Source: Arthrobotrys musiformis (Eukaryota; Ascomycota; Orbiliomycetes; Orbiliales; Orbiliaceae). Taken from it: 64,000 nucleotides of DNA. The translations under genes and the position numbers were made by a program. Of the stretch, positions 1 to 11,042 are shown in pieces (position 1 is the stretch's first letter; every line of letters begins with the position of its first letter). The notes under the pieces were generated by a model, which saw only the letters and a program-made list of their open reading frames with translations, made no database searches and had not been told where the DNA came from. The stretch spans positions 2,542,001 to 2,606,000 of the forward strand of contig JAVHJL010000001.1 in assembly GCA_036971715.1 (NCBI GenBank), written 5' to 3'.

Positions 1-941
1 TCATCTGGTAACGGGGATGTCGACCTCACAACAACACACAACACATGTACGTTCTGCGAATACCCCGTCGAGATACTCCGGGCCACAGTCTACATGCTAA
101 CGATAGACGCACACACTCCGTATCGACGTAATGCACGGAGGAATAGCAGGAACTGTCGCATCGGCTAAACATTGAAGCGAATCTTGGCCGGTGATCCATT
201 TGCCCGATCAACCAGGATCCGGCAATCAGCCCTGAAACGGGCCGATTATATTCGACTTGTACCACACAGCGACACAGGGTTTCTCAACGCATTTTGGCCC
301 CGTTGCTAGCTGTCGGAAGTAGATCCGCTTTGGGAAAGTACCTCGGCTCTCTGGCGCCCTCCAACCTAACAATTTTTCTGTTCCTCCGCCAAATTGGCCA
401 AACCACAACCACAAACACTCTATCACAGGATAATACCCACCCAGAGCCAATACACTGCGGTGAGCCCTCCTCTCCCCCCCCCACCAGTCCCTTCCGAAAG
501 GTCAGACAACCAGCCCGGCAGCTGCTCCACATCCGGCCGGGCCGTATTGTACTGTCTGCCCCAACAATATTTGCTATTTGCTCTGACGAATCACCCCCAA
601 TGAATGATACTGATACATGCATGTTGCATGCGATTTGGGTTCTGTTCTGTGACGCGGCGCAAATTTAGAACTTGTTAGGGTGACTGAGTGCTAACTTGGC
701 GGTTCCAAATGCTGTCGGTCGGCGGTCGGTGTTTAAGCCCTGCCCGGCCCGTACAGCTGTCTTGTTTCTCTCTGCTTTAGCTGGAGCTTTAGGAATCGGC
801 GGTCGCTTTTAGCTTGAGGAATAAACAGGCGCTTAAGCTGGATCCTCCTCATCGTTATCTCATCTCCTATTCCAGTGCTTTGTTGAGCGAGAGAGAGAGA
901 GAGAGCTCTGGGTCTATTTAAGGGGGCACCTGTCCTTCAAC
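1..941. other. Upstream non-coding region of the thioesterase-like gene
   Basis: No coding region can be supported here; open frames on both strands overlap each other and lack recognisable protein character. The last ~250 bases are pyrimidine-rich and contain GGCGGTCGG-type GC-rich words near 720-810, so the core promoter and 5' leader of the following gene are probably here. No TATA box stands out at a convincing distance. Confidence 0.5.
888..905. repeat. (GA)n microsatellite in the 5' leader
   Basis: A run of about eight to nine GA units lies some 40 bp before the ATG at 942. It is a simple repeat in the presumed 5' untranslated leader. Confidence 0.8.
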
Positions 942-2160
942 ATGGCTGGGTTACTTTCAAGATCATTGCTTCGTGCAGCTGTACGAACCTCAATTGCTCC
1001 TACCCGCACTTCTCCTCTTCTCCTCCAAAGCTCTGTTCGGGTCCAGAATCTCTCCCAGAGGATCTATGCTCAGGCATCGTTGAAATCATCATCTTCAAGG
1101 AACTTCAGTATGTGTGCTCCCTCTTATATATATGTGCTACCCTAGTTATGGGTGGTAGTGTAAGGTAATGTATTATGGGCTAACCCTTGTTCTATAGCTA
1201 CTACCCCCTGGAAGCAGCAGTATCGCACCCATACATTTGACGGTGGCGACGGCAATCGTAAGTTACACAGGCCTCTTCCTTACTGGAATCACAATTATAT
1301 TATGGTCGCTTAAAAAATTCACTCGTGCTAATGACTATCGATTACGGTGTTTAGCTCCGGTTAAGATCCAGATCCAAGAGCCTCCTTCCTTCTTCAAACG
1401 TGCCCTCCACTTCACTGGCCGTGTCCTCGGTGGAATATTCATTGTAACCTTCGGCTCCGTTATCGCCCTCGTTATCTACGAACCAGACATGATTGTCGCT
1501 ACTGAGGCTGTCCGCATGGCCATGCACCCAGAAGAGGGTATCTCGGACGAGAGGACCCTCGAGATTGAGGCCTACATCCAGAACCATCCCATCGTCCAGA
1601 AGTTCCGCGATGATCCTTCTCTCATCGAGACCAGGCCCCACCTCGATATCCCTACCCTCCTTCGCCCAAATGTCCTTACGGCTGGCGTCTTAACCGGTCC
1701 GGACAGGATCGCCGTTCCTCCATTGGTCTTCGCAGATGGCGAGGGAAAGAAGCTTTTCGCTATCTTGCACGTTGGTGAGCAGCTGTGCGGCCACCCCGGC
1801 GTCATCCACGGTGGACTGCTAGCCACATTGATGGATGAGACATTAGCTCGCTGCTGCTTTCCCGCGCTTCCAAACAAGATTGCTATGACCGCCAACCTGG
1901 ATGTCAATTATCGTGCCCCCTGCAAGGCAAACCAGTTTGTCATAATCAAGGCTGAGACCACCAAAGTCGAAGGAAGGAAGGCTTGGGTGTCCGGCAGACT
2001 CGAGTCGCTCCCAGTTCCGGGCGCTGAGGGAGATGGTAAACTGTTGCTTGAGGCTTCGGTTTTGATGATTGAGCCCAAGAATATTGGACCACTTATGAGG
2101 GAAGTTCAAAACAAGAATTCGGCGGTGGCTTCCCCTCGCGCAGCGATTGGAGGTGTCTAA
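942..2160 (+). CDS. Hotdog-fold thioesterase-like mitochondrial membrane protein (UPF0644/FMP10-like)
   Basis: Three exons: 942-1107, 1198-1257 and 1355-2160, giving 343 aa. Donors GTATGT and GTAAGT, a CTAATG branch point before the second acceptor, and preserved frame support the splicing. The N-terminus (about 55 residues) is rich in Ser, Arg, Leu and Ala and lacks acidic residues, as in a mitochondrial targeting sequence. A hydrophobic helix at about 100-118 is a likely membrane anchor. The C-terminal half is a PaaI/THEM4-like hotdog domain with the signature HGGLLATLMDETLARCC starting at H227; the HGG and following Asp/Glu are the usual thioester-binding and catalytic positions. By family it should sit in a mitochondrial membrane and may hydrolyse acyl-CoA thioesters; yeast FMP10 and other UPF0644 proteins share this layout. 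Substrate is unknown. The gene is alone on its strand, with 3.1 kb of non-coding DNA behind it. Confidence 0.9.
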
Positions 2161-4231
2161 GTATATTTGCAGTATTGGCTACGTTGCCATTTTCTTTGTC
2201 TTATTTTTTTTCCCCTCTCCATGTTGGTGTACACCGAATGTTGCATCTTGCATATTATCGCATGTCGGGCGTTCACTCGTGTTTCCCTGGATGTATTTCT
2301 TTGTTCCTCGCTTAGTCTGTTTATTGGTTGGCTTATTCCTTCTTCCTCCCTTTCTTTTTTTCCCCCATTCAACTTTTTGAGGAACTTGATTAGTAACTTT
2401 GGATTGTGTTTCGCAACTCTCCAGGTTATGGTTAGCTTATAGTATATGGAAAGGAACCCGTTATCGAGAGAAGTAGAGCTCCGGTGTCGCAATTGCTTTC
2501 GGGCGCGGATTCATACTGGTTTTGTTTGCAGATAGACTTTTTTTTTTTTGGTTCTTTCGTTGGAAGACCTGGGATGGATAGATTATTGGTTTACGTGTGG
2601 ATTGAAAGGGGTAGTAGAGGCTTTGAAGAGACCTTCATCCTAATATATTTGATCACTCATAACGGTTTACTTTGAGGTGATAGTGGCGTGAGGCTGCAAT
2701 CGATCGAGATCGCGGGTGAGGCTATAGCTACCGAAAACCTGGCTCGGGATAACGGGATTCCAATGCACGTCTTCTTGCTGGGAGAGGACCAGCATTTCAA
2801 TTGATATCTTGGCCTTCATACGGGCTTCAGTGCACACACACTCCGAAGAACCGCCGTTTCACTAGTACGCAACATCAACAGTAGGGACCCTGCCAACCCA
2901 TCCCATATCAAGTCTGGTCCCAAACTCTCCCACCTAACGACTTAGGCATGTATGTTCTGTACCTGTACATCTTTTTGTGCTGTATACTTTCCAACACAGT
3001 CGGCCTAATTTTCCCAGTGTTGCAATTTTCGAATTTTCTGCTTACTCAACATGGCACCCTGCAAAACCAATGCAAGGGATGGCAATTGGCACCATACGGG
3101 GGCTACCTTCAAAACACCATGCAAAGTTTCTTTGTAATGCGAATTCCAGCTCAGTGCCTGCTGCTGAGTTAGCACATCTAATCACAGTTTTGATGCAAAA
3201 AATGAGGCTAATCCATAGTCTGCCGGCTCGCCAGCGCGGGCACACGGAACTCCCTTCTTGACAGCGTCTATCAGTCAATTTGATTATATGTGCATACAAC
3301 GGGCCAACGTTTCAACGGGATACGCACCATGTGCGCTCCTCGTGGACCAACGAGCCTTTGAAGCCATTCGAAGATCATTTCTCAAAGTGAGGAAACGGCC
3401 GTTGAAGGTTGCAGATGAGTAAATACAATTTAAATGAACTATACGAGGGACGAACGAGGATCAAAACGTGCCTGGCCTGGGAATTCCTCCACAGTGGGGT
3501 CCCGGCCGTTATTTTTTTGTTTTACAGCTCAGTATACTACTTAGTGGTTCATTAGTAAACATCCACGTACATATCTTGCTACCTACCTGTGGAGCCTCTC
3601 TGTCAATGCGATACAATGCGAGTGGAGAATGTTTGGTCTATTTGGAAGCCGGATGAAGTTTTATATCTTGGATTGTGATTGCATTTCCCCATAATTGACT
3701 GCCGATACGAGTTCCTCCCGCCGCCCTTTTACAATACGCTCCAATTGCTTGCCTCGCAAAATCAACGTTGCATGTTGCCTATTCCCGTTTTACCCGCAAG
3801 TGGATAATGTTTCTAGTCGAAGTGGGGAGAAATCTAAAACGTTTTGGGGGCCACAAGTACACCCACTGCTACTACTCGCAGAGGTTCTACTACCAAGAAA
3901 TCTAGAGGCTCCACAGTGCAGCGCAGCGTCCTATGCAAGTTTACTTAATTTTGGCATCCGGCCGGGAGGGCTGAATCGAATAGGCTGGTTTTTTTGCTCC
4001 GTATGCCGTCCGAATCTTGTGTGACCGCACTATTATGCAACGCAACGCACGTTTGGCTTATCAACACTACAAAGCAGGTTCTCTCATCCTCCGTAATCCG
4101 ATTTCTAAATCCCTTTGTATTATCTCCATGATTAGATAGCCAATTGTCTTTCACAGAGCCGCCCAGGAAACCTCTATCTGAATTCCATTCCAAACCCGGA
4201 TTAATTTTTTTTTGTTTTTACCCCGGCCTGT

Positions 4232-4260
4232 CCGTTCGTAAAAACTGCCGTTCGTAAAAA
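4232..4260. repeat. Short direct repeat, CCGTTCGTAAAAA x2
   Basis: Two identical 13-bp copies (4232-4244 and 4248-4260) are separated by 3 bp, just after an oligo-T run. The origin is unknown; it may be slippage or a remnant of an old element. Confidence 0.7.
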
Positions 4261-4513
4261 GCCCGACGCAGTTCGAACGAAATCGAACTAAACCCTAGCA
4301 ACGCTGGCCCTGCAGGTGCATGTTGAGTAATCGGCTAACGCTTTCACACATCAGGGAAAAAATATACCCCAGCCGTGAAAATCCCCCCCCAAACTCTCAA
4401 CTGCCCAACTTCGGAGCGCTAGAGCTCATATCGATAGTACTTAGCAATATTCGGGGCGCGGATGTTCGCCAGGCTAGGTGCATAGAAGGTTTAGTCAGTG
4501 TTCACAGCCTGGG

Positions 4514-4533
4514 GTTTAGTAGCCTTACTAAAC
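4514..4533. repeat. Perfect inverted repeat GTTTAGTA-GCCT-TACTAAAC
   Basis: Arms of 8 bp flank a 4-base loop. The related words GTTTAGTC (about 4490) and AACTAAAC (about 4555) lie on either side, so a degenerate family of TTAGT/ACTAA words occupies roughly 4480-4570. This may be the remnant of a small inverted-repeat element, but no target-site duplication was identified. Confidence 0.55.
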
Positions 4534-5089
4534 AATGCCGGATTGAAACCTTAACTAAACCGTCACCTAAGCTAAGGCAAGTCTCTTTTTGTTTCTCTTG
4601 GTATTCTGGTATTCACAAGATATTTTGCACCAATTAGTCTAAAGACAGTAGGAAACAGAGACTTGGGAAACAAGGAATACGCCGATTATAATTTACAAAT
4701 AGGCCTTGGGCATGTGGGGCCGGGTTACGATAATGTCGCAATGGAAAACCTGCCCAGGCTCTGCCTGGCGGAATCTACCACGTCTTCCTGGAGCTCTAGG
4801 TAGTATCTGGGATAGCGAAATGTCGCCGCAGGGGTCTTTGTGACTGCAAAATTGCGAAGAGAATTCACTACTTCTACATACTACCACAGAACCGATGGAC
4901 TACCGCCTCAAAGAAGGTATTTCGAGGAATTCGGAATCGGTATTGGCGCTGCGCAGGCATTACTGATCAAGCATGCTTGTATCTTTTTGACGTCAATCCG
5001 TGGGACTTGGTGATATGCCACCGACTCGAGAGCCGGGCTAATTGCCGATAGCGGGATTGATAATAGATTCAATCGACCGCGAAGAAGGA

Positions 5090-5097
5090 TATATAAA
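5090..5097 (+). promoter_or_regulatory. TATA box of the isochorismatase gene
   Basis: TATATAAA lies 213 bp before the ATG at 5310. It is followed about 30 bp downstream by a CT-rich stretch (TTTTTTTTCTTTCTCC), a typical filamentous-fungal transcription start context. This suggests a strongly regulated or well-expressed gene. Confidence 0.65.
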
Positions 5098-5309
5098 GAC
5101 GCGAGGACGACGGTCTTTCGAAGTTTTTTTTTCTTTCTCCATCATCTTCAGATCAATCCCCCAGATCACAAGCCATTCGCTGGTTACCCATAAGCCACCA
5201 TAGCTTAAGAGATCTTGATCTTACTTGATCCTTCCTTAATAACAGCTCCCAGTCTAAATTACCCAATTCTGACCAGTCGAGCGTCTTCTATATACTATAT
5301 ACCTCCAAA

Positions 5310-6240
5310 ATGAAGTTCTTCTCCATCCTCTTCCTCGGCTTCGCTGCCATCACCGCGGCCACCAAGACCGAAAAGCCAACCAAGCCACATGACCCTCTCG
5401 CCAACGCCGTCAAGGTCCCATGGGAGCGTCTCGAGATCGATAAGGCCGTTCTCCTCATCCTCGATCTTCAAGTCGGGCTCTTCCAGCTCGCCCGTGACTT
5501 CGACCACACTCTCTACTACCGCAACATGATGGCCCACGCTGCGCTCGGAAAGATCTTTGATATCCCAGTTGTCATGACCACCTCTGCCCAGCAGGGACCT
5601 AACGGACCATTGCCAAAGGAGATCTTGGAGATGTACCCCGATGCCCCATTGATCCAGAGAAACGGACAGGTCAGCGCTTGGGATAACGCCGACTTCAGGG
5701 CCGCTATCAAGGCTACCAACCGTACTCAGGTCATTGTTGGCGGTATCGTCACGGATGTTTGTATGTTTCCATATCCTAACGCTTTCCCAAATTTACAGCT
5801 TTGGAGGACCAAATTGGCTAACATACAATCGCGCAGGCACGACATTCCTCTCCCTCGCCCTCCGTCAAGAAGGATACAGCGTCTGGGCCAACGTCGAGGC
5901 TTCCGGCACAACCACCCCATTGATCCGTGACATCAGCAACGATCAAATGCGCAATGCCGGCGTCAACATCGTCTCGCTCTTCTACATCGTCTGCGATTTG
6001 ATGAAGAACTGGAACTTCACTCCCGGTGCTGCTACGGTATGTTTTTTATCCCGTCCATACCTATATATGTGGGAATTAGGCTAACGACGAAATTTACAGA
6101 TCTTGCCATGGTTGGATCAGTACTACCCTGTTTACGGCCAGCTTGCTCGTGGCCATGCTGCGGCCATTGAGAACGGAACCATCATCCCTGGAGAGATCGA
6201 ATTGATCACTGGCGCTGATGGCAACATCAAGTTGGACTAA
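5310..6240 (+). CDS. Secreted isochorismatase-family cysteine hydrolase (YcaC-like)
   Basis: Three exons: 5310-5760, 5837-6036 and 6100-6240, giving 263 aa. The first intron splits the codon of the catalytic cysteine, so unspliced reading loses the active site. Residues 1-17 form a signal peptide (basic start, hydrophobic core, small residues at the end). The isochorismatase-like fold follows: Asp52 in LLILDLQVGLF is the expected general acid/base, and Cys151 in GGIVTDVC is the nucleophile. The stretch QQGPNGPLPKEI, the AWDN motif and the segment after the cysteine match the YcaC subgroup rather than nicotinamidases. Enzymes of this superfamily hydrolyse amide or vinyl-ether bonds; the substrate here is unknown. 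Secretion is unusual for the family; secreted isochorismatases of some plant-pathogenic fungi act on host salicylate precursors, which is an analogy only. The gene has a clear TATA box. Confidence 0.92.
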
Positions 6241-8026
6241 ATGGATAATGGGGGAAGATGATTCTTTGGGGGAATAGCTAATATACTATCAGCTATAATT
6301 TCATAATATGTAATTTTTACAATGCATTTATCTGCATGCGGTCTGGCGCTTAGGGAAGACTAGCGTCGCATGTAGGAGGAGGTGGAGGGGTCGATTGTAC
6401 GAGAGTTGAAGAATCAAAAAATATAATACATACCAAAAACAAAAAAAACTAACCGAGCCTTCACTTTCTCATTCCTTGTTTCGAAGATTTGAATCCCGAG
6501 CGTCAGAAGATCGAACAGCTGGCCATTGTCGGCGATACGCTCAATTTTCTATTTCTTGGCCCCGATCTAAACGAGGGGCCAAAACTCAATAGAGCCTCAA
6601 ATAAACTGTCAACCAACGATTCCCATCGGAGAACTGCGCATGTGGTGCAAATGTGACTTTCCCAGATTTAAAGACCATACCGCTTGCAAATTCGCTATCA
6701 AGGTTGGCAGCTGCACAATGACGAAAACCCCAGCTGTCTTTGCATCCATCTTTCGGCGGTTATACCTGCGCCACGAAGAAAAAGGTGGAGAAAGGGATCG
6801 GGAAAATGGCGACGGTGCTAGCGGCTCTAGTTCTTACCCCGCTAATAGCCTTGCATCCAACTTTTCGTTGAATATCCGAATGTCTCTGTGGGATTTTCTC
6901 GCCAAAACCGGGCAAGTGAGTTGGTGGCCTGGCGTTGTTCCTGTTGTACTCTGCAGGTCTGCACAGTACTTGAATACAAAAGAAGGCTTGATTTATCGAT
7001 ATCTTAAGAGAAAATCGAAATTGCTACATTATGCATGCCGGCATATGTTGAAGGTGTCTAAGACGAAAGAGCCAGTTTCAAGCTCGAGGGCTTTCCCAAC
7101 GGAAAAAACTGTATTAGATTAATAAATATACTTATATATATATCAATTCCCTAGATAGCTAGTCTCTATAGATCTATTAAAAGCCTAGCCCCAGTGGATA
7201 ATGTTATTTCCCAGCGAGGAGTCCAGAAATTAGCATTGGAGGTGCTTATGGGGAGTTGGTCGAGGCAAGAAGACTTTGTACCCCGATCGATAGGAAGCCA
7301 ATTCTGGTCAATTTTTCCTAGCCAGAGTATTTAGGGTGTCATCAAATATGCACATGAGCTAATGTAAGTACTAACTTCGCCGACCTTTTGCCGTAACCCA
7401 ATGAATTTTTTCTCCCTTTATTTCTCGATATATGCTATTTTTTTTGCTTAAATAACGGAAAGGAGTGTATGATATTAGAAGGATCAACTCTTTTTCAAAA
7501 ATAGTTTAATTAACATTTGTATATAGCTCACAATTAGTCCGGAGATCTCGTTCCCGGAACCCCCCGCGCTTGTGGCTAGGGACGATCTATAGCGCTAGCT
7601 CACTTATATTTTAAGTTTGTTTGATTATAGGAGTATATTTATACCTTCGAAGAACCACTCAATTTCTTTAGAGTATAGATGCGAATAGATACTCCGTAAG
7701 TACGTATCATCGGATTATAGTGTATACAATATACACGTGTATGCATATTTTCGCATACGTATATACGTATACAGCACCTTAAATTTGAGGTTTATACGAT
7801 AACGGTAGAATTTAGTTCGGATATAGTAGAAATTGCTAAATACTTTGTTAAGTGAAACTTTGAAATGACAGAAAATAGAGTTGGGCATGGCAGTTAGGCT
7901 TGATGAGAGGATATTTGATAGATCAATTTTTTACGCTAGAGGGGGCTAAAATGAGGTCTCTCAGAAAATAAACGGATATTTGAAACAGCAAGGCGTGGCG
8001 GGATATATCTAAGGAATTAGAACTTT
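6241..8026. other. AT-rich intergenic spacer
   Basis: No gene is supported. From about 7100 to 8000 the DNA is strongly AT-rich with TATATA and ATACGTAT runs and many stops in all frames, consistent with old decayed (possibly RIP-mutated) repeat DNA, though no element can be named. A 160-codon open frame at 6640-7122 (+) has no recognisable features. Confidence 0.55.
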
Positions 8027-9103
8027 CTACGACCAGAGGACGAGAGTGGCCGGTTCGCCATTCTGTGCTGGCATATATCCGACGAATGAGCTGACCGTGA
8101 GACGAGTGGCAGCCACTGGATGGTCACGATTGGTATCGCAGGCCTTGACCTCGTGGAAGTTTCGAGGGTTGAAAAAAGTTAGGTCGCCTGGGAGGGCGCG
8201 CATGGCTTTGAAAGGGTGACCTTCGAGCATCTGGGGATGGTAGCTGTCACGAGGAAATATCTTGCGCCATGCCTCATCGTCATCGGGAGCGACCCATTGG
8301 CGATCGTAGACCAAAGTGTCACCACCAGGAATCTCGTTGAGGAGGATGTTCCACGTGAGCTGACCAACAATCTTGTCAATCGACCAGTTGGCTGCCTCAT
8401 AAGGGGCGTAGTCAGCGTGAACACCGATGCCTCGGTCGATAGCGCGAAGGATACCCGCGAAGTAATCTTGTTCGCCCTCATTAGCCAGGCGTACTGGCAT
8501 GCCGGTAGCTTTCCGTAGAACTTCGATCACCCGCTCGACAACGTCAATGCCAGCCCCGGATTTCCATTTTGTTTGAAGAGACCAGGCTCCGGGGGCTTTG
8601 TCGAAGTAGCTCTGAGGGTCTATTTACAATATATCAATTTTGTATTCTAAACATAGTATCAGTTACAAAATAGAGCCTACCTTTGATGTGATCGTACTGG
8701 GTAATGCCACTAGTGCCAACACGGGGCCACGTGAACTCGGTGTCGTATTCGCCCTAATAGAAATTATTATAATTATCTCAATAACGAGACCATATCAATA
8801 ACTAAAATCATACAACAGAAAGCAACTTACGAGCTCATGAGCCTTGACAATCTCGAGCATTTTGTTTAGCTCATCTTGGTTAAGGAAGTTCTTCTGGCGG
8901 ACAACAGGAATACGATTGGCGAAAAGGTCAATGATATTGGATTTTGTCAGAGGCTGGTCCTCAAAGGTTCGCCAATTGGTTGGCACGGTTTGTAAGGCTA
9001 CGGGGCCAAAGTAAGACTTCTCATCTACAGTACCATTTCTTTGGGGTAGATTGAAAAAGAGTTGCTTTTGAGCAGTGATATTATCAAGAACTTGGGAAGC
9101 CAT
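8027..9103 (-). CDS. 2-oxoglutarate/Fe(II)-dependent oxygenase-like protein
   Basis: Three exons on the minus strand: 9103-8831, 8753-8681 and 8619-8027, giving 312 aa; all junctions are GT..AG and frame is kept. The fold signature is a double-stranded beta-helix dioxygenase: H183-x-D185 in GVHADYAPYE and distal His271 in FNPRNFHEVKAC form the 2-His-1-carboxylate iron site, and Arg288 in the following strand is placed to bind 2-oxoglutarate. The presence of Asp rather than Gly or Ala in HxD argues for hydroxylation or a related oxidation and not halogenation. No signal peptide is seen, so it is probably cytosolic. The substrate is unknown, and no biosynthetic cluster genes (PKS, NRPS, terpene cyclase) lie beside it. 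A TATA-like box precedes it. Confidence 0.85.
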
Positions 9104-10161
9104 TTTAGAGTACGGGGAAAACTTTGATAAGAATGAGATGATCTGATAGTGCTATAGTGAGAATTCAAAATCTGGTTTTCCTCACCACCTTAGAGAATTG
9201 GACTGTTTCGTGCATTTGAATCAGATGCATCGATGTATATATAGCATTTTCAAAGCTACCTGGAGACCCGCAGCAGCATTCGGTTTACGAGATAAACCTA
9301 GGGTAGATTCAATGTTCAAAAAAATGCGGAATTAATTCTCGCGCTGAATTCCCATACGCCTGGCAGCCTCATCGGCGAGTGCACTCTGCGTTCCGTATTC
9401 ATTTACTGCGGACTATCTCCATCAACGTGCATTACATATCTTGGTTTTGGAAGATTGATATTGGTTAGGATCTCACTTTTGTCATGGGCTCTTATCCAAA
9501 CCGGGAAAATAGTGAACGAAGGCCTAACGAGCACTGATCGATGATCAGCTGAGCATGCAATATAAATTACAGTAAAATATCTACCGAAGCGTGGAGGCGG
9601 CTCTTGTTCCAATTGACCGCGAGGCAAAATACCGAAGCCGATTCGTTTATTTGTGGGTAAGCATTCCGCATAAAAACTAGAGATCTAGATTCATATATAT
9701 CTTTTGTACATACTATAACGACCGTGACCAAGATGGCTATACAGGGGATGACAGTTGTATCATTCGGCATCCTGGCACTCTAGTGACTAGCCAATCACAC
9801 TCTATCACCCTAAGCTGAACGAAAGGCTGATGTTTTTGACGTCTATGAATACTTCGCTTCTATCTTGGCATCATGCAGGCGAAATATTTTACAAGCCGTG
9901 TGTGCATATACATGTGAACGAAGCTGCAGGGAATATGAATATGCAATACATTAATACGAGCGTATACACTATCATTCAGAGCATAACCTGGACTCCGAAA
10001 TCCAGTTCCGAGACTGCCTCCGAGACTGTCTCCGAGAGAACATTTTTGTTTTTTTGTTTTCTGCGGCTCTATAGATGAACATCACACGTGCACACCCTAT
10101 AGGTACATACAGATGAGTTTCGAAGATCAAAAGACAAAGAAATACCCAGACAACCATAGCC
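9104..10161. other. Intergenic spacer upstream of the oxygenase
   Basis: About 1.06 kb. 9104-9300 carries the oxygenase promoter on the minus strand. The rest holds only short, mutually overlapping open frames. The AlaX gene on the same strand ends at 10162, so its 3' region is at the right end. Confidence 0.55.
9236..9243 (-). promoter_or_regulatory. TATA-like box of the 2OG oxygenase gene
   Basis: TATATATA lies 133 bp upstream of the minus-strand ATG at 9103. It is the only such box in the near upstream region. Confidence 0.5.
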
Positions 10162-11042
10162 TCACTCCTCGACACTGTAACTCACCCGACTAGTGCCTTT
10201 GCTTCGCGATATTTTTCTGACCGTAATCTTACCGCACTTGCTTGTATCAGCAACATGCGTGCCCCCGCAGGGATATGCACCACCCCCCACTATTTTAATG
10301 ACACGAAACTTCGTATCCCCAGGCAGAAGAAAGCTTGCATCGGGTGCCTCCTCGCTGTTCTCCACGAAGTCCTTCTCTTCCCACCAATCGACTTCAACTG
10401 GCAGAGCCCTTGCGCAGTACTCATCCACCTTTGCCTGAATTGCCGCCTTGTATTTTCCCTCTAAATGATTTGTCAGTGAGAACGAATTATGCCAACCTAT
10501 GGGAGCGGATGAGAAGATTCAATATCCTTACCGATAGAACCACCAAAATCGCAGGACGCGGAGTCAGGAAAATGGCTAGCCTTCCCTTCTGAGAAATTCG
10601 GAATTTCTTTGCCCAGCAAATCTCGTACTGCAAGACCTAGGATATGCCCTGCCGTATGCAGTTTCGAGTAGTAGAGGCGCTTGCCCACGTCGATAGATTG
10701 CTTGACTTCGTCTCCTTCCGCGAACTTACTCTCCGTTGTGAATTGACCTAAGTGCAAGACTCTCCCTTTGTCTATGAGGTCATACCGCACGGCTGACACC
10801 TCAATGGTCGAATCTTTTGTTTGCATACGCATGACACCAGTATCCGATGGCTGTCCGCCCCCTTGTGGATGAAATATCGTCTCGGAGGTGACAACAACAG
10901 ACTCTTCTCCAGAAGCAAACTTAAAGAGGGACTGATTTTGCTCCTCCAAGCTCGCGAAAGGAATAATCTTGAGTACTTTTGTGGACAACTCGTATAGAGT
11001 CGCCGCACCTTGCGGATGGTAGCAAAGAGACGTTCGATACAT
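10162..11042 (-). CDS. AlaX-like alanyl-tRNA editing protein (trans-editing hydrolase)
   Basis: Two exons: 11042-10532 and 10460-10162, giving 269 aa. The sequence shows the hallmarks of the alanyl-tRNA synthetase editing domain: FHPQGGGQPSDTG at 57-69, the zinc motif HTAGH (H129, H133), and CGGTH (C235, H239). Free-standing AlaX proteins hydrolyse Ser-tRNA(Ala) (and some Gly-tRNA(Ala)) in trans, keeping alanine codons accurate; there is no aminoacylation domain here. The intron separates the two metal-binding halves. No targeting peptide is evident, so it is presumably cytosolic. Length fits the AlaX-M/L type. No neighbouring translation gene is seen. Confidence 0.93.

Larger units (their letters stand above)
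2161..5309. other. Long intergenic spacer
   Basis: About 3.1 kb with no supportable gene. 2160-2500 is T-rich and fits a 3' untranslated region and terminator of the upstream gene. The middle holds only short overlapping open frames on both strands without protein character. 4200-4600 contains small direct and inverted repeats (listed separately). The last ~220 bases are the promoter and CT-rich leader of the isochorismatase gene. Confidence 0.6.

Noticed and set aside
6475..6520. tRNA-like B-box word GATTTGAATCC
   Set aside because: Differs from the GGTTCGANTCC consensus, and no A-box or acceptor stem could be paired around it.
6640..7122. 160-codon ATG-initiated open frame (+)
   Set aside because: No signal, domain, helix pattern or splice context; sits at the edge of AT-rich decayed DNA and is consistent with chance.
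7100..8000. AT-rich block as a named transposon
   Set aside because: No terminal repeats, target duplications or transposase-like frame could be found, so it is described only as AT-rich spacer.
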